From Thermoanaerobaculia bacterium (GTDB lineage: Bacteria > Acidobacteriota > Thermoanaerobaculia > Multivoradales > J023), in the NCBI GenBank assembly GCA_030431255.1, contig JAUIJL010000001.1:620001-684000 (forward strand): 64,000 nucleotides of DNA, given 5' to 3'. Below the pieces are notes generated by a model. The model was given only the letters and a program-made list of their open reading frames with translations, did not search any database and had not been told where the DNA came from. Numbering within the stretch: position 1 is the stretch's first letter; the number at the start of each line of letters is the position of its first letter. Shown here one piece after another: positions 17,469 through 28,942 of the stretch. The position numbers were made by a program, and so were the translations under genes.

Positions 17469-18452
17469 GTGGGCTGGTTTTCAAGCCGTCAGCGTCGGAA
17501 GCGGGAGTCCGCGGGAAGAATCTACGCCGGGGCCCAACGGTCACCGGGATTTGAGGTGATCTGCCAATTTCTGGAAACAGAGCCGGCCTACACGATTCTC
17601 GATTTGGGGGCCTCCTCGACCGAGAGTCTGGAATTCTTGTCAGAGCTTTGCGACGACTTGGTGATCCAAGACGTCTTCCACAGCTCGGCCACCAGCACCG
17701 GGACTCGGTCCGAGATCTTTCGCTTCGAGAATGCAAGAGCGGTTTCGTTGCCCAAACCGAGCCAAAAATTCGATGTCATCCTGGTCTGGGATCTGCTCCA
17801 CTATTTGTCTCCCGAAGATCGCGCTCCGTTCATTCGTCGGCTGGCGGAGAGGTGCGCACCCAACGCCATGGTGCTGATCACCGCTTCCTCCATCGCCGAG
17901 ATTCCGCCGGAGCCGATCCAATTCAAGGCGCTGCGCCCGGATCGCTTGGAATATTGCTTGGGTGATGAACGGGCCAAAAGCCCGGGCATGACCACGCGGA
18001 TCGTGGAGCAGCTGATGATCGGATTCGTGCCCCTGCGCAACTTCCAATTGCGAAACGGCCTTCAGGAGATGGTCTTCCAAATCCCAGAGCCCCCGAGCAG
18101 CTCGGAGGCCAAAAAAGAAGAAGAGAGCTCCGGGGCTTCTGACCCAGCGGCAAGCGGCGTCTCTCAGCCCGTGAGCGTTGGTGATCGCGACGCCGAGCAA
18201 CAACTTCCAGTGGAGGCATCATCCGATTTGTCGGTGACCGATCCTTCGGAGGATCGAGGTGCAAGCCTCCAGGGCGAGGGGCAGGACCTGTCCCAAGGTT
18301 CGCTACCCCTAGGTTCGCGACTCCAAGGCTCGCTACCCGAGGACCCGCCGTCCAAAGATTCCTCCCAAGGCCCATCGAATGAAGGCTCTAAGGATTTCAA
18401 ACCGGGATCTCGGCGATCTCGGCGATCCCGCCGCCGTCATTCCAAGCGATAG
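17469..18452 (+). CDS. SAM-dependent methyltransferase-like protein with low-complexity tail
   Basis: A 327-residue protein. The first ~200 residues look like a class I methyltransferase: TILDLGASSTESLEFL as the SAM-binding motif I, FDVILVWDLLHYLSPEDR as motif II/post-II, and APNAMVLITASS. The remaining ~120 residues are Ser/Pro/Gly/Asp-rich with imperfect repeats (SQGSLPLGSRLQGSLP) and end in a strongly basic SRRSRRSRRRHSKR, perhaps a nucleic-acid or membrane-binding tail. The GTG start at 17469 has an upstream ACGGAG site; the open frame from 17310 overlaps the SDR. Its 3' end overlaps the convergent gene by 16 bp. Target unknown. Confidence 0.68.
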   Translation: MGWFSSRQRRKRESAGRIYAGAQRSPGFEVICQFLETEPAYTILDLGASSTESLEFLSELCDDLVIQDVFHSSATSTGTRSEIFRFENARAVSLPKPSQKFDVILVWDLLHYLSPEDRAPFIRRLAERCAPNAMVLITASSIAEIPPEPIQFKALRPDRLEYCLGDERAKSPGMTTRIVEQLMIGFVPLRNFQLRNGLQEMVFQIPEPPSSSEAKKEEESSGASDPAASGVSQPVSVGDRDAEQQLPVEASSDLSVTDPSEDRGASLQGEGQDLSQGSLPLGSRLQGSLPEDPPSKDSSQGPSNEGSKDFKPGSRRSRRSRRRHSKR

Positions 18453-19519
18453 ACGCCGATCCAATCCAGGTCCAAGTTTCCCAGATAGAGGTGGCCGTCC
18501 ACCTCTTCCACCGAGGTGATGTGGGCGACGTGCTCACCTCCGGGGTCGTGCAGGGAGCGGACGACTTGCCCTTGCTCGTCGAGGGCCAGCACCAGCCCAT
18601 AGGGCTCGGGTTTGGGCCACAGGAGCTTGGGTAGCTTGGCCAGATTGGATTTGGCCCACGGAGAGGGATGGAGGGCCTCCATCAACGGATTGCGCACGGT
18701 GAACATCGCGACCCAAAAAGTGCCTCGGCGATTCGCCGACACCCCATCGGGAAAGCCCGGCAGACGATCGATGAAAATGTCGTTGGTGCCCGCTTTGGGA
18801 CCCACCAGCCAGTAGCGGCGAATGCGATAGCGGTAGGTCTCGTTGATCAAGACGAAGGACTCGTCTCGGCTGAGGGCGATGCCGTTGGCGAAATAGAGAT
18901 CGTCGAGCAAGGTTTCGGTAGTGCCGGTCGCTGGGTCCCAACGCAACAGACGGCCGTGAGGGCGGGCCTCCAAGAGGTCGTAGAGGTACGTCTCGTGGCC
19001 GTATTTGGAGCTGGCGTCGGAGAAGTAGATCCGACCGTCGGAGGCGATATCGAGGTCGTCAGTGAACGCGAACGGCAGGCCGTCGGCGCGATCGCTCAAG
19101 AGCTCGATCTCTCCCGACGGGTCGATGCGAAGCAGACCTTTGACGGCGTCGGCCACCACTAAGCGCTCGGAGGCATCGAAGTGCAAACCCAACGGTCGCC
19201 CTCCGGTTTCGGCGAAGACTTCCAGATTTCTTTGGCGATCGACGCGCACGATCTTGCCGTCCTCGGTGCCGCCGTAAATTCGGCCCTGGGTGTCGACGGC
19301 GATGTCCTCGGGCCCGTGGACTTCACCTTCGCCCAGCTTTTCCGCCCGCGTCAGCTCCGAGCTCGGGGCCAGAACGCCCTCGAGCTCCATGCCGGGCTCG
19401 GGTTGATACGAGGCTGGATCCACGGGTGAGGGCAGCAGCAGGACGACGATCACAGCCATGAGCATCAGCCCCAGGGCCGCGGCAGTCCAACGTCGGATCG
19501 GTTTCTTGGCTTTGGGCAC
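18437..19519 (-). CDS. Strictosidine synthase/SMP-30-like beta-propeller, membrane anchored
   Basis: A 360-residue protein with a single N-terminal membrane anchor (AAALGLMLMAVIVVLLLPS), then a six-bladed propeller. Repeated blade motifs include GPEDIAVDTQGRIYGGTEDGKI, RPLGLHFDASERLVVADAVKGLL and FTDDLDIASDGRIYFSDAS. YFANGIALSRDESFVLINET and PGFPDGVSANRRGTFWVAM are characteristic of the strictosidine-synthase-like/APMAP group, lactonase-type hydrolases. Probably extracytoplasmic. The stop overlaps the convergent methyltransferase gene. Substrate unknown. Confidence 0.82.
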   Translation of the reverse strand: MPKAKKPIRRWTAAALGLMLMAVIVVLLLPSPVDPASYQPEPGMELEGVLAPSSELTRAEKLGEGEVHGPEDIAVDTQGRIYGGTEDGKIVRVDRQRNLEVFAETGGRPLGLHFDASERLVVADAVKGLLRIDPSGEIELLSDRADGLPFAFTDDLDIASDGRIYFSDASSKYGHETYLYDLLEARPHGRLLRWDPATGTTETLLDDLYFANGIALSRDESFVLINETYRYRIRRYWLVGPKAGTNDIFIDRLPGFPDGVSANRRGTFWVAMFTVRNPLMEALHPSPWAKSNLAKLPKLLWPKPEPYGLVLALDEQGQVVRSLHDPGGEHVAHITSVEEVDGHLYLGNLDLDWIGVYRLE

Positions 19520-19672
19520 GGCGGGTCTGTCCTCTGGGTTGGGAAATGGACGACAGCTCTAGGATGGCGGATTCCAAGCGGAATCGACGCCGGCAGGAAG
19601 AAAAGAACCATCGATCCTGTTATAGCCGTAGGGACCTTGCGTCTAAAGTGCTCCGAGCTTAACGTATCGGCC

Positions 19673-19993
19673 ATGGGCAAATGGAACCCAAATGAAGAGC
19701 TCTCGGGCGAGCTTTCCGTAGAGCGCAAGAAAAAACCGAAGAAGCCGAGCCAATGGAAGGTTCTGCTTCACAACGACGACTATACGACCACCGAGTTCGT
19801 GGTCGATATTTTGGTCCGCTACTTCCAAAAAGGGCCGGCCGAGGCCACCCAGATCATGTTGCAAGTGCATCACAAGGGCGTGGGAGTAGCCGGCGTTTAC
19901 ACCAAGGACGTGGCCGAGACAAAGGTCTATGAGGTCACACTCGAAGCCCGGGCCCAAGGCATGCCGCTGCTGCTGACGTTGGAACGGGAATAG
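19673..19993 (+). CDS. clpS: ClpAP adaptor protein ClpS
   Basis: A 106-residue N-degron adaptor. After a charged, flexible N-terminal tail, KVLLHNDDYTTTEFVVDIL is the ClpS signature with the pocket-forming NDDYT. Then come VHHKGVGVAGVYTKDVAETK and GMPLLLTLERE. ClpS delivers proteins with destabilising N-terminal residues to ClpAP. ATG 19673 gives the normal length. clpA starts 60 bp downstream, the usual arrangement. Confidence 0.95.
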   Translation: MGKWNPNEELSGELSVERKKKPKKPSQWKVLLHNDDYTTTEFVVDILVRYFQKGPAEATQIMLQVHHKGVGVAGVYTKDVAETKVYEVTLEARAQGMPLLLTLERE

Positions 19994-20053
19994 CGACTGA
20001 GCGTCCGTCGTCCGGCAGATGTGCATGGGGTGACGAACGCGGCGAGGGAATGC

Positions 20054-22428
<2,375 letters not shown>

Positions 22429-22432
<4 letters not shown>

Positions 22433-23151
22433 TTCAGGGCGATGACCATGGCGGGTAAGCCCTTGCGGCGCAGGGCTTTTCGGACTTCGTCCGCCTGGGA
22501 TTGGCTTGAAAATCGGCCGACCCGGACCCGGTGCCATTGGCCGTCCCGGATCAGCTCGACGTCCGAATGGTCCGCGGCCAGCTCCTCGCGCAGCCGTTCG
22601 GCGTTGACCCGCTCTTGAAACGCGCCGACCTGGACCGTAAAGCGGGTCGACATATTGGGGCCGGGAGGTCCGGAGCCGAGCCGCACGACGGTCATCTCCA
22701 CCTTTGCGGTGCCGGGTCCGACCATGGAAATTTGCTTGGCCGCGCCCAGGGAGAGGTCGATGATCCGTCCCTTGACGAAAGGTCCCCGGTCGTTGACCCG
22801 GACCGTGACGGTTTTGCCGTTTTCCAAATTTCGAACCTTGACCACCGTGCCCAAGGGAAGCTCTTTATGGGCGGCAGTAAGCTGGTGCATGTCGTAGATT
22901 TCGCCGCTGGCGGTCGCCCGACCGTGGAATGGCTCGCCGTACCAAGAAGCGATGCCCCGCTGAGCTGCACCCACACGCGGTTTTTCGAAGCGGTTGGTGG
23001 CGCAGGCGGAAAGCAGAGCCACCGCTCCCAGAAGGATCCAGCAGCGCAGCCGAGCCGCTTGCGGCTCCGTGGCCTGCTGCGATCGGATTGCCCCAGGTGA
23101 GACCGGGCGGGCAGGCGCTCCAGCAGCCGGACGAAAAAAGAAGAACCTCAT
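22429..23151 (-). CDS. rlpA: RlpA-like septal ring lipoprotein with SPOR domain
   Basis: About 240 residues. The lipobox LLSACATN gives an acylated Cys. A double-psi beta-barrel RlpA domain follows (GIASWYGEPFHGRATASGE to VRVNDRGPFVKGRIIDLSLGA, with the conserved Asp of NDRGPF). The protein ends in a SPOR domain (FTVQVGAFQERVNAERL to VRVGRFSSQSQADEVRKAL) that binds denuded septal glycan. RlpA proteins are lytic transglycosylases acting at division sites. The start is uncertain: ATG 23151 is used, but ATG 23175, the open frame up to 23277, or a later internal start nearer the signal sequence are possible. Confidence 0.88.
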
Positions 23152-23335
23152 CACGGTGCCGTATTTTCGCCACATTTGACCCAGAAGACAACCTGGCCGC
23201 GAAAGGCGCGCGTCGAATAGGGTCAGTGCTACAATCGTACTCGCACTCACCATGCTCTCCCACGCTTCATCCGTCACTTTCTACGACCCGGCCGCGGCGC
23301 AAGCCCTTGGCCGTTGACCTGAGAAATTCTCTTCT

Positions 23336-24949
23336 ATGCGAGCTTTTCCAGCCTTGAGCTCCGACCTCTACAAGGGCCACCGATTAGCCCTCCTCGGTTT
23401 CTTCTTGGCGCTCTGCGTGCCACTGCTGTCGATCACGGCCCAAGAGGGCGGCGACACCGAAACGACCACCCAAGATCCTGCGGTCCAAAATTCGGAAATC
23501 CAACCAGCCGCTGAAGCAACCGATCCATCGCCGGCTCCGACCGGGGAGGAAGATCTGCCCGCCTCGACGACGTCGGCGGAGACGGGTCTCAAAAAAGTCG
23601 TTTACGGCAAAGTCGACGGCGAGATCAACATGGCCGAGAGCGCTTTCATCTCTCGCTTGCTGGATCAAGCCGATCAACAAAAAGCCGATGTGGTGTTGAT
23701 CGAGCTCAACACCTTCGGCGGCCGGGTGGATGCCGCGGTCGCCATCCGCGACGCCTTGATGGATGCCCCCCAAGAGACCGTGGTATTCATCAACAAACGG
23801 GCCATCTCAGCCGGCGCGCTCATTTCTTTGGCTTGCAACCGCATCGCCATCAGCCCGGGAGCCACCATCGGTGCGGCCATGCCCGTCTCCAGCAATCCGG
23901 GCCAAGAAATTCCGGAAGCAGTGCAGGAAAAGTATCTCTCCTATTTCCGCCAAGAAATGCGCTCGACCGCGGAGACCCGGGGGCGCAACGGCGATATCGC
24001 CGAGGCGTTGGTGGATAAGGACATCGAGGTGCCCGGCATCTCGGAAAAGGGCAAACTGTTGACCCTGACCACCCGTACCGCCCTCGAAACCGGCATGGCC
24101 GATTTTGAAGCGGACTCGCTGGATGCAGTGTTGGCGGAGATCGGAGGCTCGGCCGCCGGCCTGTCACCAGTGGATCGATCCTGGTCCGAGTCCTTGGCCG
24201 CCTTCCTGACCAGCCAGGCCATCGCCTCGCTCCTGCTGTTGGGCATGATGCTCTTCGGTTATCTCGAATATCAAACACCGGGTTTCGGCTTTTTCGGCGC
24301 CGCCGCAATCGCTTGTTTCGTGCTGTTGTACTTCAGCCATTACCTGGTCAATCTGGCGGGTCATGAGGAGCTGCTGCTCTTCGCCGTCGGTGTGATGCTG
24401 ATCGCCGCCGAGGTGTTCATCGCGCCGGGTACGGCGATCTTCGCCACCCTCGGGGCCATGTGCATCTTGGGCAGCACCATCATGCTCCTGATGGCCGGCG
24501 ATTGGTCGGACATCACCCTCGAAAACCCCTTTACCCAGGAAGCCATGGAGCTGGTCGCCCTATCCTTGGTCGGCAGCTTCGTCGGCATGATCGCCGTGGC
24601 GAGGTTCTTTGTCTTGCCGATGCGCGGGGAAGGCACTCGTGGGGGGCTGTTGTTGCAAGCCCAGCTCTCAGCCGATGAGGGATATCAAAGCCACGGGGCG
24701 GATCCCGAGGCGGAGGCCGCGATCGGCAAACGGGGCCAGGCTTTGACACCTCTGAGGCCGGCGGGCAAGGCCCGCGTCGAGGGCCGGCGGGTGAACGTGG
24801 AGACCGAAGGCGAATTTGTCGACAAGGGTGAGGAGATCGAGGTGCTACGCCGGGTCGAAGGGCGGTTGGTGGTTCAAAAGGCCTCCAAACCGGCTCCGCA
24901 AGCCTCGGCCGCAAGCGATCCGGCTCACGAGGAGGTCAAAGATGCCTGA
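23336..24949 (+). CDS. Long NfeD/ClpP-class membrane serine protease
   Basis: A 537-residue membrane-bound protease of the NfeD-1/STOPP type. It has a signal-like hydrophobic N-terminus (LALLGFFLALCVPLLSITA), a Thr/Pro-rich linker, and a ClpP-like protease domain (VDGEINMAESAFISRLLDQA; IELNTFGGRVDAA). The predicted nucleophile is Ser158 in AISAGALISLAC and the general-base candidate is Lys199 in EKYLSYF. Four or five transmembrane helices (residues ~290-430) and a C-terminal OB-fold NfeD domain follow. It typically cleaves or regulates the flotillin/stomatin encoded beside it, here FloA. The next gene overlaps its stop. Confidence 0.92.
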   Translation: MRAFPALSSDLYKGHRLALLGFFLALCVPLLSITAQEGGDTETTTQDPAVQNSEIQPAAEATDPSPAPTGEEDLPASTTSAETGLKKVVYGKVDGEINMAESAFISRLLDQADQQKADVVLIELNTFGGRVDAAVAIRDALMDAPQETVVFINKRAISAGALISLACNRIAISPGATIGAAMPVSSNPGQEIPEAVQEKYLSYFRQEMRSTAETRGRNGDIAEALVDKDIEVPGISEKGKLLTLTTRTALETGMADFEADSLDAVLAEIGGSAAGLSPVDRSWSESLAAFLTSQAIASLLLLGMMLFGYLEYQTPGFGFFGAAAIACFVLLYFSHYLVNLAGHEELLLFAVGVMLIAAEVFIAPGTAIFATLGAMCILGSTIMLLMAGDWSDITLENPFTQEAMELVALSLVGSFVGMIAVARFFVLPMRGEGTRGGLLLQAQLSADEGYQSHGADPEAEAAIGKRGQALTPLRPAGKARVEGRRVNVETEGEFVDKGEEIEVLRRVEGRLVVQKASKPAPQASAASDPAHEEVKDA

Positions 24950-25526
24950 GGGAACCCTGACGGTCATCGCGTTTCTCTCCCTCGGTTACCTGCTCTTCGC
25001 CGTCGAGATGGTGGTGCCGGGTGGAATTCTCGGGGTTCTTGGAGTCATCTCGGTGCTCTTCGGTTGTTGGCAAGCCTTTCAGATGGGATTCATCTGGGGC
25101 AGCTCTTCCATCGTCGCCAGTGTGGTGTTTTTCTTCCTGGTGATCCGCTTCTTCCTCCATTCTCGAACCGGCAAGCAGCTGACGCTGAGCAACGATGAGG
25201 AGGTCCGCGGTTGGAAGTCCGCTCGCGAGGAGTGGAAAGAGCTGATCGGCCGACGGGGAACCACCCTCAGTCCCTTGCGTCCTTCGGGAGTCGTCAGCAT
25301 TGACGGTCAGAGATTCGATGTGGTCTCGGACAACGAGTTTTTGGAGGCCGATCAAGAGGTCGAGGTGGTGGAGGTCGAAGGACGTCGCATCGTGGTGGAA
25401 GCCGTCGACGCGGAAACCGATGAGGGCCAAGCCGACGAAGACCTATCCGACGAAGACCTGTCCACCAAAGACGACACCGGCAAAGACGAATCGATCGAAG
25501 ACCGCGAAACCCCTGAGCCCCAATGA
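24942..25526 (+). CDS. Short NfeD-type membrane protein
   Basis: A 194-residue protease-less NfeD. Two or three transmembrane helices (VIAFLSLGYLLFAVEMVVPGG, VVFFFLVIRFFL) precede an OB-fold (RRGTTLSPLRPSGVVSIDGQRFDVVSDNEFLEADQEVEVVEV in outline). It ends in a very acidic tail with DEDLSDEDLSTKD repeats. ATG 24942 follows a GGAGG site and overlaps the stop of the long NfeD by 8 bp. It lies between the long NfeD protease and FloA, the standard setting for NfeD-1b-like proteins that associate with flotillins. Confidence 0.88.
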   Translation: MPEGTLTVIAFLSLGYLLFAVEMVVPGGILGVLGVISVLFGCWQAFQMGFIWGSSSIVASVVFFFLVIRFFLHSRTGKQLTLSNDEEVRGWKSAREEWKELIGRRGTTLSPLRPSGVVSIDGQRFDVVSDNEFLEADQEVEVVEVEGRRIVVEAVDAETDEGQADEDLSDEDLSTKDDTGKDESIEDRETPEPQ

Positions 25527-25598
25527 TTTGATGATCTGCGAAGCGCCCCATCAAGAGCCCCTGAACGACGAGCTTTCGTCAGCTAATGGAGTATAGAA

Positions 25599-26570
25599 AT
25601 GTCCAATGTCTTGCTGATTTTCTTCGGATTCCTAGCCTTTGTTTTTCTCTTCAGCTATCTGATCCCGGTTCGCCTGTGGTTGGCGGCCCGCTTCAGCGGC
25701 GCTCACGTCGGCCTTTTCACCCTGATCGGTATGCGTTTTCGGCGGGTGCCACCGAAGATGGTGGTGGAGCCGCGTATTGCCGCCGTGCGCGCCGGTATCG
25801 AGCTCGACGTACCCTCCTTGGAATCCCACTACCTGGCCGGTGGCAACGTCAATAAGGTGGTGAACGCGTTGATCTCCGCCGACAAGGCCGGTATCGATCT
25901 CTCCTTTCAGCGGGCGGCGGCCATCGACCTGGCCGGTCGTGATGTGCTGGAAGCGGTCAAGATGAGCGTGAATCCCAAGGTGATCACCACTCCGGTGGTG
26001 GCGGCGGTGGCGAAAGACGGCATTCAGCTCAAGGCTATTTCCCGGGTCACGGTGCGGGCCAATATCGATCGTCTGGTGGGTGGTGCCGGTGAGGAGACCA
26101 TTCTCGCTCGTGTGGGTGAAGGCATTGTGACCACCATCGGCTCGGCGGAGAACCACAAAGCGGTTCTGGAGAATCCGGACATGATCTCCAAAACCGTGCT
26201 CAACAAAGGCCTGGACTCGGGTACCGCCTTCGAGATTCTGTCGATCGACATCGCCGACGTCGACGTCGGCGACAACATCGGCGCCAAGCTGCAGACCGAT
26301 CAGGCGGAGGCCGACAAACAAGTCGCCCAGGCCAAGGCGGAAGGGCGCCGGGCCATGGCGGTGGCGGTGGAGCAGGAAATGCGTGCCCGGGCCGAGGAGA
26401 TGCGGGCGAAGCTGATCGAAGCGGAATCCGAGGTGCCCCAAGCCATGGCCGGTGCGTTCCGGTCCGGCAATTTGGGCATCATGGACTACTACCGGATGAA
26501 GAATATCGAGGCGGATACGGACATGCGCCAGTCGATCTCCGAAGGTGACGACTCCGGTCAGAAGACCTGA
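25599..26570 (+). CDS. floA: Flotillin-like membrane scaffold FloA
   Basis: A 323-residue flotillin-like FloA (YqfA) protein that organises membrane microdomains. A hydrophobic N-terminal hairpin ([20 protein letters not shown]) is followed by a PHB/SPFH-like domain with [22 protein letters not shown] and [18 protein letters not shown]. The C-terminal coiled coil is rich in Ala/Glu ([20 protein letters not shown]). Length and order match B. subtilis-type FloA. It is preceded by two NfeD genes and followed 10 bp later by the repeat protein, so all four are likely one operon. Confidence 0.94.
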   Translation: MSNVLLIFFGFLAFVFLFSYLIPVRLWLAARFSGAHVGLFTLIGMRFRRVPPKMVVEPRIAAVRAGIELDVPSLESHYLAGGNVNKVVNALISADKAGIDLSFQRAAAIDLAGRDVLEAVKMSVNPKVITTPVVAAVAKDGIQLKAISRVTVRANIDRLVGGAGEETILARVGEGIVTTIGSAENHKAVLENPDMISKTVLNKGLDSGTAFEILSIDIADVDVGDNIGAKLQTDQAEADKQVAQAKAEGRRAMAVAVEQEMRARAEEMRAKLIEAESEVPQAMAGAFRSGNLGIMDYYRMKNIEADTDMRQSISEGDDSGQKT

Positions 26571-26580
26571 GGAGGCGGCC

Positions 26581-27264
26581 GTGGATGGTGAAGCCATTGG
26601 CTGGCTGCTCTTCTTGGCCGTTTGGTTCATTTCGAGCATCGTCCAGCAGATCCGAAAAATGGGGAAGAACGTTCCGGGGCAGGGGGATCCACCCCCTCCG
26701 CCGGGAGCCGAGGGACAACCCATGCCGATTCCTGCCCCCAGGCAGCCGCCGCCTCGGCAGCAACGGCCCGAGCGTCCCGCTCCTTTGCCCCAGCCGACCT
26801 TACAGCCGTCGCAGGACCCGATTCGTGAGCTGATGCGTCAGCTCGGGGTCGAGGTGCCCGCCGCGCCCGTAGAGCGACCCGTGGCCTCGGAGCATCGGAA
26901 AACGGCCTCGGAGCATCGGCAGGAAGCGTCCGAGCTGATTCAAACCTCGTCAGAGTCCTTGATCACCTCGACCGAGCATCGCCAGGCGGCCTCGGAAATC
27001 CGTGGCAGCCTTTCCGAGCACCGACGGGATCCCTTCGAGGTGGAGTGGACACGATCCGAGCACACCCGCGGAGATGTGCAAATCAGACCGAGACCGGCAA
27101 AGGCCCGATCGGGTCCGGCAACCGTCCAACGCCGCGGCGGCTCGGCGATCACCGGAGCCCTAAGACGAGACTTGCGCGGTGGCAAGAGCGCCCTCCGTCG
27201 CGCTTTTGTGCTCAAGGAAGTGTTGGGAAAACCAGTCGGCTTGCAGGATCCAGGCGGTAGCTAA
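26581..27264 (+). CDS. Hypothetical membrane-tethered protein with heptad repeats
   Basis: A 227-residue protein I cannot name. The GTG start at 26581 has a GAGGAGGC site and lies 10 bp after floA. Its N-terminal hydrophobic helix (AIGWLLFLAVWFISSIVQQI) is followed by a Pro-rich linker. A helix RELMRQLGVEVP comes next, then nine in-register 7-residue repeats (residues 103-165, consensus SEHRxxA, e.g. SEHRKTA SEHRQEA). The basic C-terminus reads ALRRAFVLKEVLGKPVGL, a segment I associate with proteins encoded next to floA or nfeD. It may tether to or tune the flotillin scaffold. The stop overlaps the convergent gene by 4 bp. Confidence 0.7.
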   Translation: MDGEAIGWLLFLAVWFISSIVQQIRKMGKNVPGQGDPPPPPGAEGQPMPIPAPRQPPPRQQRPERPAPLPQPTLQPSQDPIRELMRQLGVEVPAAPVERPVASEHRKTASEHRQEASELIQTSSESLITSTEHRQAASEIRGSLSEHRRDPFEVEWTRSEHTRGDVQIRPRPAKARSGPATVQRRGGSAITGALRRDLRGGKSALRRAFVLKEVLGKPVGLQDPGGS

Positions 27265-28388
27265 GGAGATTCCGCGTCGAGCAGATGGAGAATCGAACGG
27301 GCGGCCGGCTCGGCTCCGTCCCGCTGCTGTGGCGAGCTCGGCTTTTCCAGCAGCGACGGAAGGCTGTCCAGCCAGGTGCCGTCCACCAGCTGCTCGGTGT
27401 CGATCCGCAAGCAGCTGAGATGGTGATTGACCCAATTTTCGAGCTCCGGGCTTTCCGGAAATCGGGGGCGGGCCACATACCCGAGCCGGCATCCGGCTCG
27501 GGCGACCTCGGCCACTGTGGAATATCCCAACTTGCCGATCACGGCGTCGGCGGCCTGGACCAAGTCCGGATGAAAATACTCGGATCGGTGGGGAATCAAG
27601 AAGGCGTTGCCCAGCCGGGTCGGTGAGTCGGCCCCACCGGCCACCACGAGATGAATCCCAGGGCCGCCCGTGGGACGCCTGCGAAGATGGGATTCCAGAT
27701 CCTCGAATGTCCAAGGCACCCCGCCCATGGTCACCAACACCAGGGCGGCGTCCTCCGGCACTCCTAGGGTCCGACGCATTTGAGATCGGCTCAGCCGAGC
27801 CGATCGGGCGACCGGTGGCAGGATTCGAATCTCGGACGACTCTGCTCGGGGCTCACCGCAGAACGGGGCGGTGCGCAAGCGCAGGCTCGCCGCATTGAAT
27901 ACCGGCTGCAGGGCTTCGGCAAAGGGCAGTAGGGCGGGCTCGCCATATCCCTGGTAGATCCATTCCCAGGTGAAGTTCTCCACCAAAACCGACGGTAGGC
28001 TCAGCTCTTGGGCCACCCGCAGGCCCAGTGGAGAGATATCCGCTACCACCAGCTCGGCGTGGCAGGTCCGCACCGCCTCGGTGGTCTCACGAACGGCGTC
28101 GTCCCGCAAAGGCAACCACTCCTCGAGCCGCTGCACGGTGGCCTGGAGATCCTCGGCCAGGGCGGTCTCCTGCACTAACCCCACATCCGTAGACCAAGGG
28201 CGGTATCGGATGCGTCCCGACATCACCTGGGCACCCAAGCTCTGCTCGAAAAACCACTGGGGCGCTCCGGTAAAAAGCTCGATCCGCAGCTCGGTGCGAA
28301 GCCGACACAAGCAGTCGATCACCGCCGCGGCACGGGCGGCATGTCCGAAGCCGTGGGACGACACGAAGTAGGCGAGGGTCTGGGACAA
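27261..28388 (-). CDS. GT-B glycosyltransferase (MurG/GT28-like)
   Basis: A 375-residue protein that opens with LAYFVSSHGFGHAARAAAV, the glycine/His loop of GT1/GT28-type enzymes. Its second Rossmann domain carries VLVTMGGVPWTFEDLE and ADAVIGKLGYSTVAEVARAG, the last matching the donor-binding GxG/STxxE region of MurG-like enzymes. A glycosyltransferase or a related GT-B protein acting on a nucleotide sugar is most likely; donor and acceptor are unknown. Single gene, convergent with the floA operon. Confidence 0.75.
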   Translation of the reverse strand: MSQTLAYFVSSHGFGHAARAAAVIDCLCRLRTELRIELFTGAPQWFFEQSLGAQVMSGRIRYRPWSTDVGLVQETALAEDLQATVQRLEEWLPLRDDAVRETTEAVRTCHAELVVADISPLGLRVAQELSLPSVLVENFTWEWIYQGYGEPALLPFAEALQPVFNAASLRLRTAPFCGEPRAESSEIRILPPVARSARLSRSQMRRTLGVPEDAALVLVTMGGVPWTFEDLESHLRRRPTGGPGIHLVVAGGADSPTRLGNAFLIPHRSEYFHPDLVQAADAVIGKLGYSTVAEVARAGCRLGYVARPRFPESPELENWVNHHLSCLRIDTEQLVDGTWLDSLPSLLEKPSSPQQRDGAEPAARSILHLLDAESP

Positions 28389-28410
28389 ATGGCTATTCCC
28401 TCTAGACCGG

Positions 28411-28438
28411 TTGGATCGGCCGTATTCGAGAGTAAAAT
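28411..28438 (+). promoter_or_regulatory. Candidate promoter for the secreted protein and hybrid sensor
   Basis: TTGGAT (28411-28416), a 16-bp spacer and TAAAAT (28433-28438) give a good sigma-70-type match in the divergent gap 28389-28600, leaving a leader of about 155 bases. The rest of this 212-bp gap shows no gene I can support. Confidence 0.4.
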
Positions 28439-28600
28439 CGGGGGGTCCAAAATCTAAGAGAGCGCTTCAGCTTTCGATGGGCCCGGTCATTGGTGCGAGG
28501 GTCGTGGCTCGGCTTTCGCCGTGGATCGGGTCGGAGAGTATCACTCAAATTCCTGGCGCTCCGGGCCTAAGGAGCTCTGAGCGTAAGAAAGGTGGATGTC

Positions 28601-28942
28601 ATGGGTTTCAAATCCGTAGGTAAATTAGCGGCCTTCAAGTGGGTGGTCGCGGTGGTCGGGCTGGTGGCGGTGGTGGTTTTCGTCGTTCCCACGGAAGACG
28701 TGGAGGCTCAAGCACCGGTGAGATATCACCATATTTGTTACCACAACCAGATGCCCTACTTCCTCGTCGCGGTGCCCTACGAAAACAGCCCCGCGGATTG
28801 TCCCGAAGGGGAGGAGTATTGGAATCCGTTGTGGGACGAGCAGGACGGCTGGGATTGTTCAAACCAAGAGGGGGCGGTAGTGGCTTGTGCCAGCGACCGT
28901 CACATCGATTGCGAATTCACCAGTGACCCTGGCGGCGTTTGA
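28601..28942 (+). CDS. Small secreted Cys-containing protein
   Basis: A 113-residue protein with a signal peptide (FKWVVAVVGLVAVVVFVVP, likely cleaved near VEAQA) and a mature part of about 80 residues with five Cys (HHICYHN, ADCPEGE, WDCSNQ, VACASD, IDCEFT) and many aromatic and acidic residues. I do not recognise the family. ATG 28601 is preferred over GTG 28592 because an AAAGGTGG site lies 5 bp before it. Its stop overlaps the TTG start of the giant hybrid sensor by 4 bp, so the two are made together; it could be a periplasmic partner or ligand-binding accessory of that sensor. Confidence 0.72.
   Translation: MGFKSVGKLAAFKWVVAVVGLVAVVVFVVPTEDVEAQAPVRYHHICYHNQMPYFLVAVPYENSPADCPEGEEYWNPLWDEQDGWDCSNQEGAVVACASDRHIDCEFTSDPGGV

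Noticed and set aside
28411-28623. 70-codon forward frame before the small secreted protein
   Set aside because: It starts inside the candidate promoter, has no ribosome site and overlaps the next gene.
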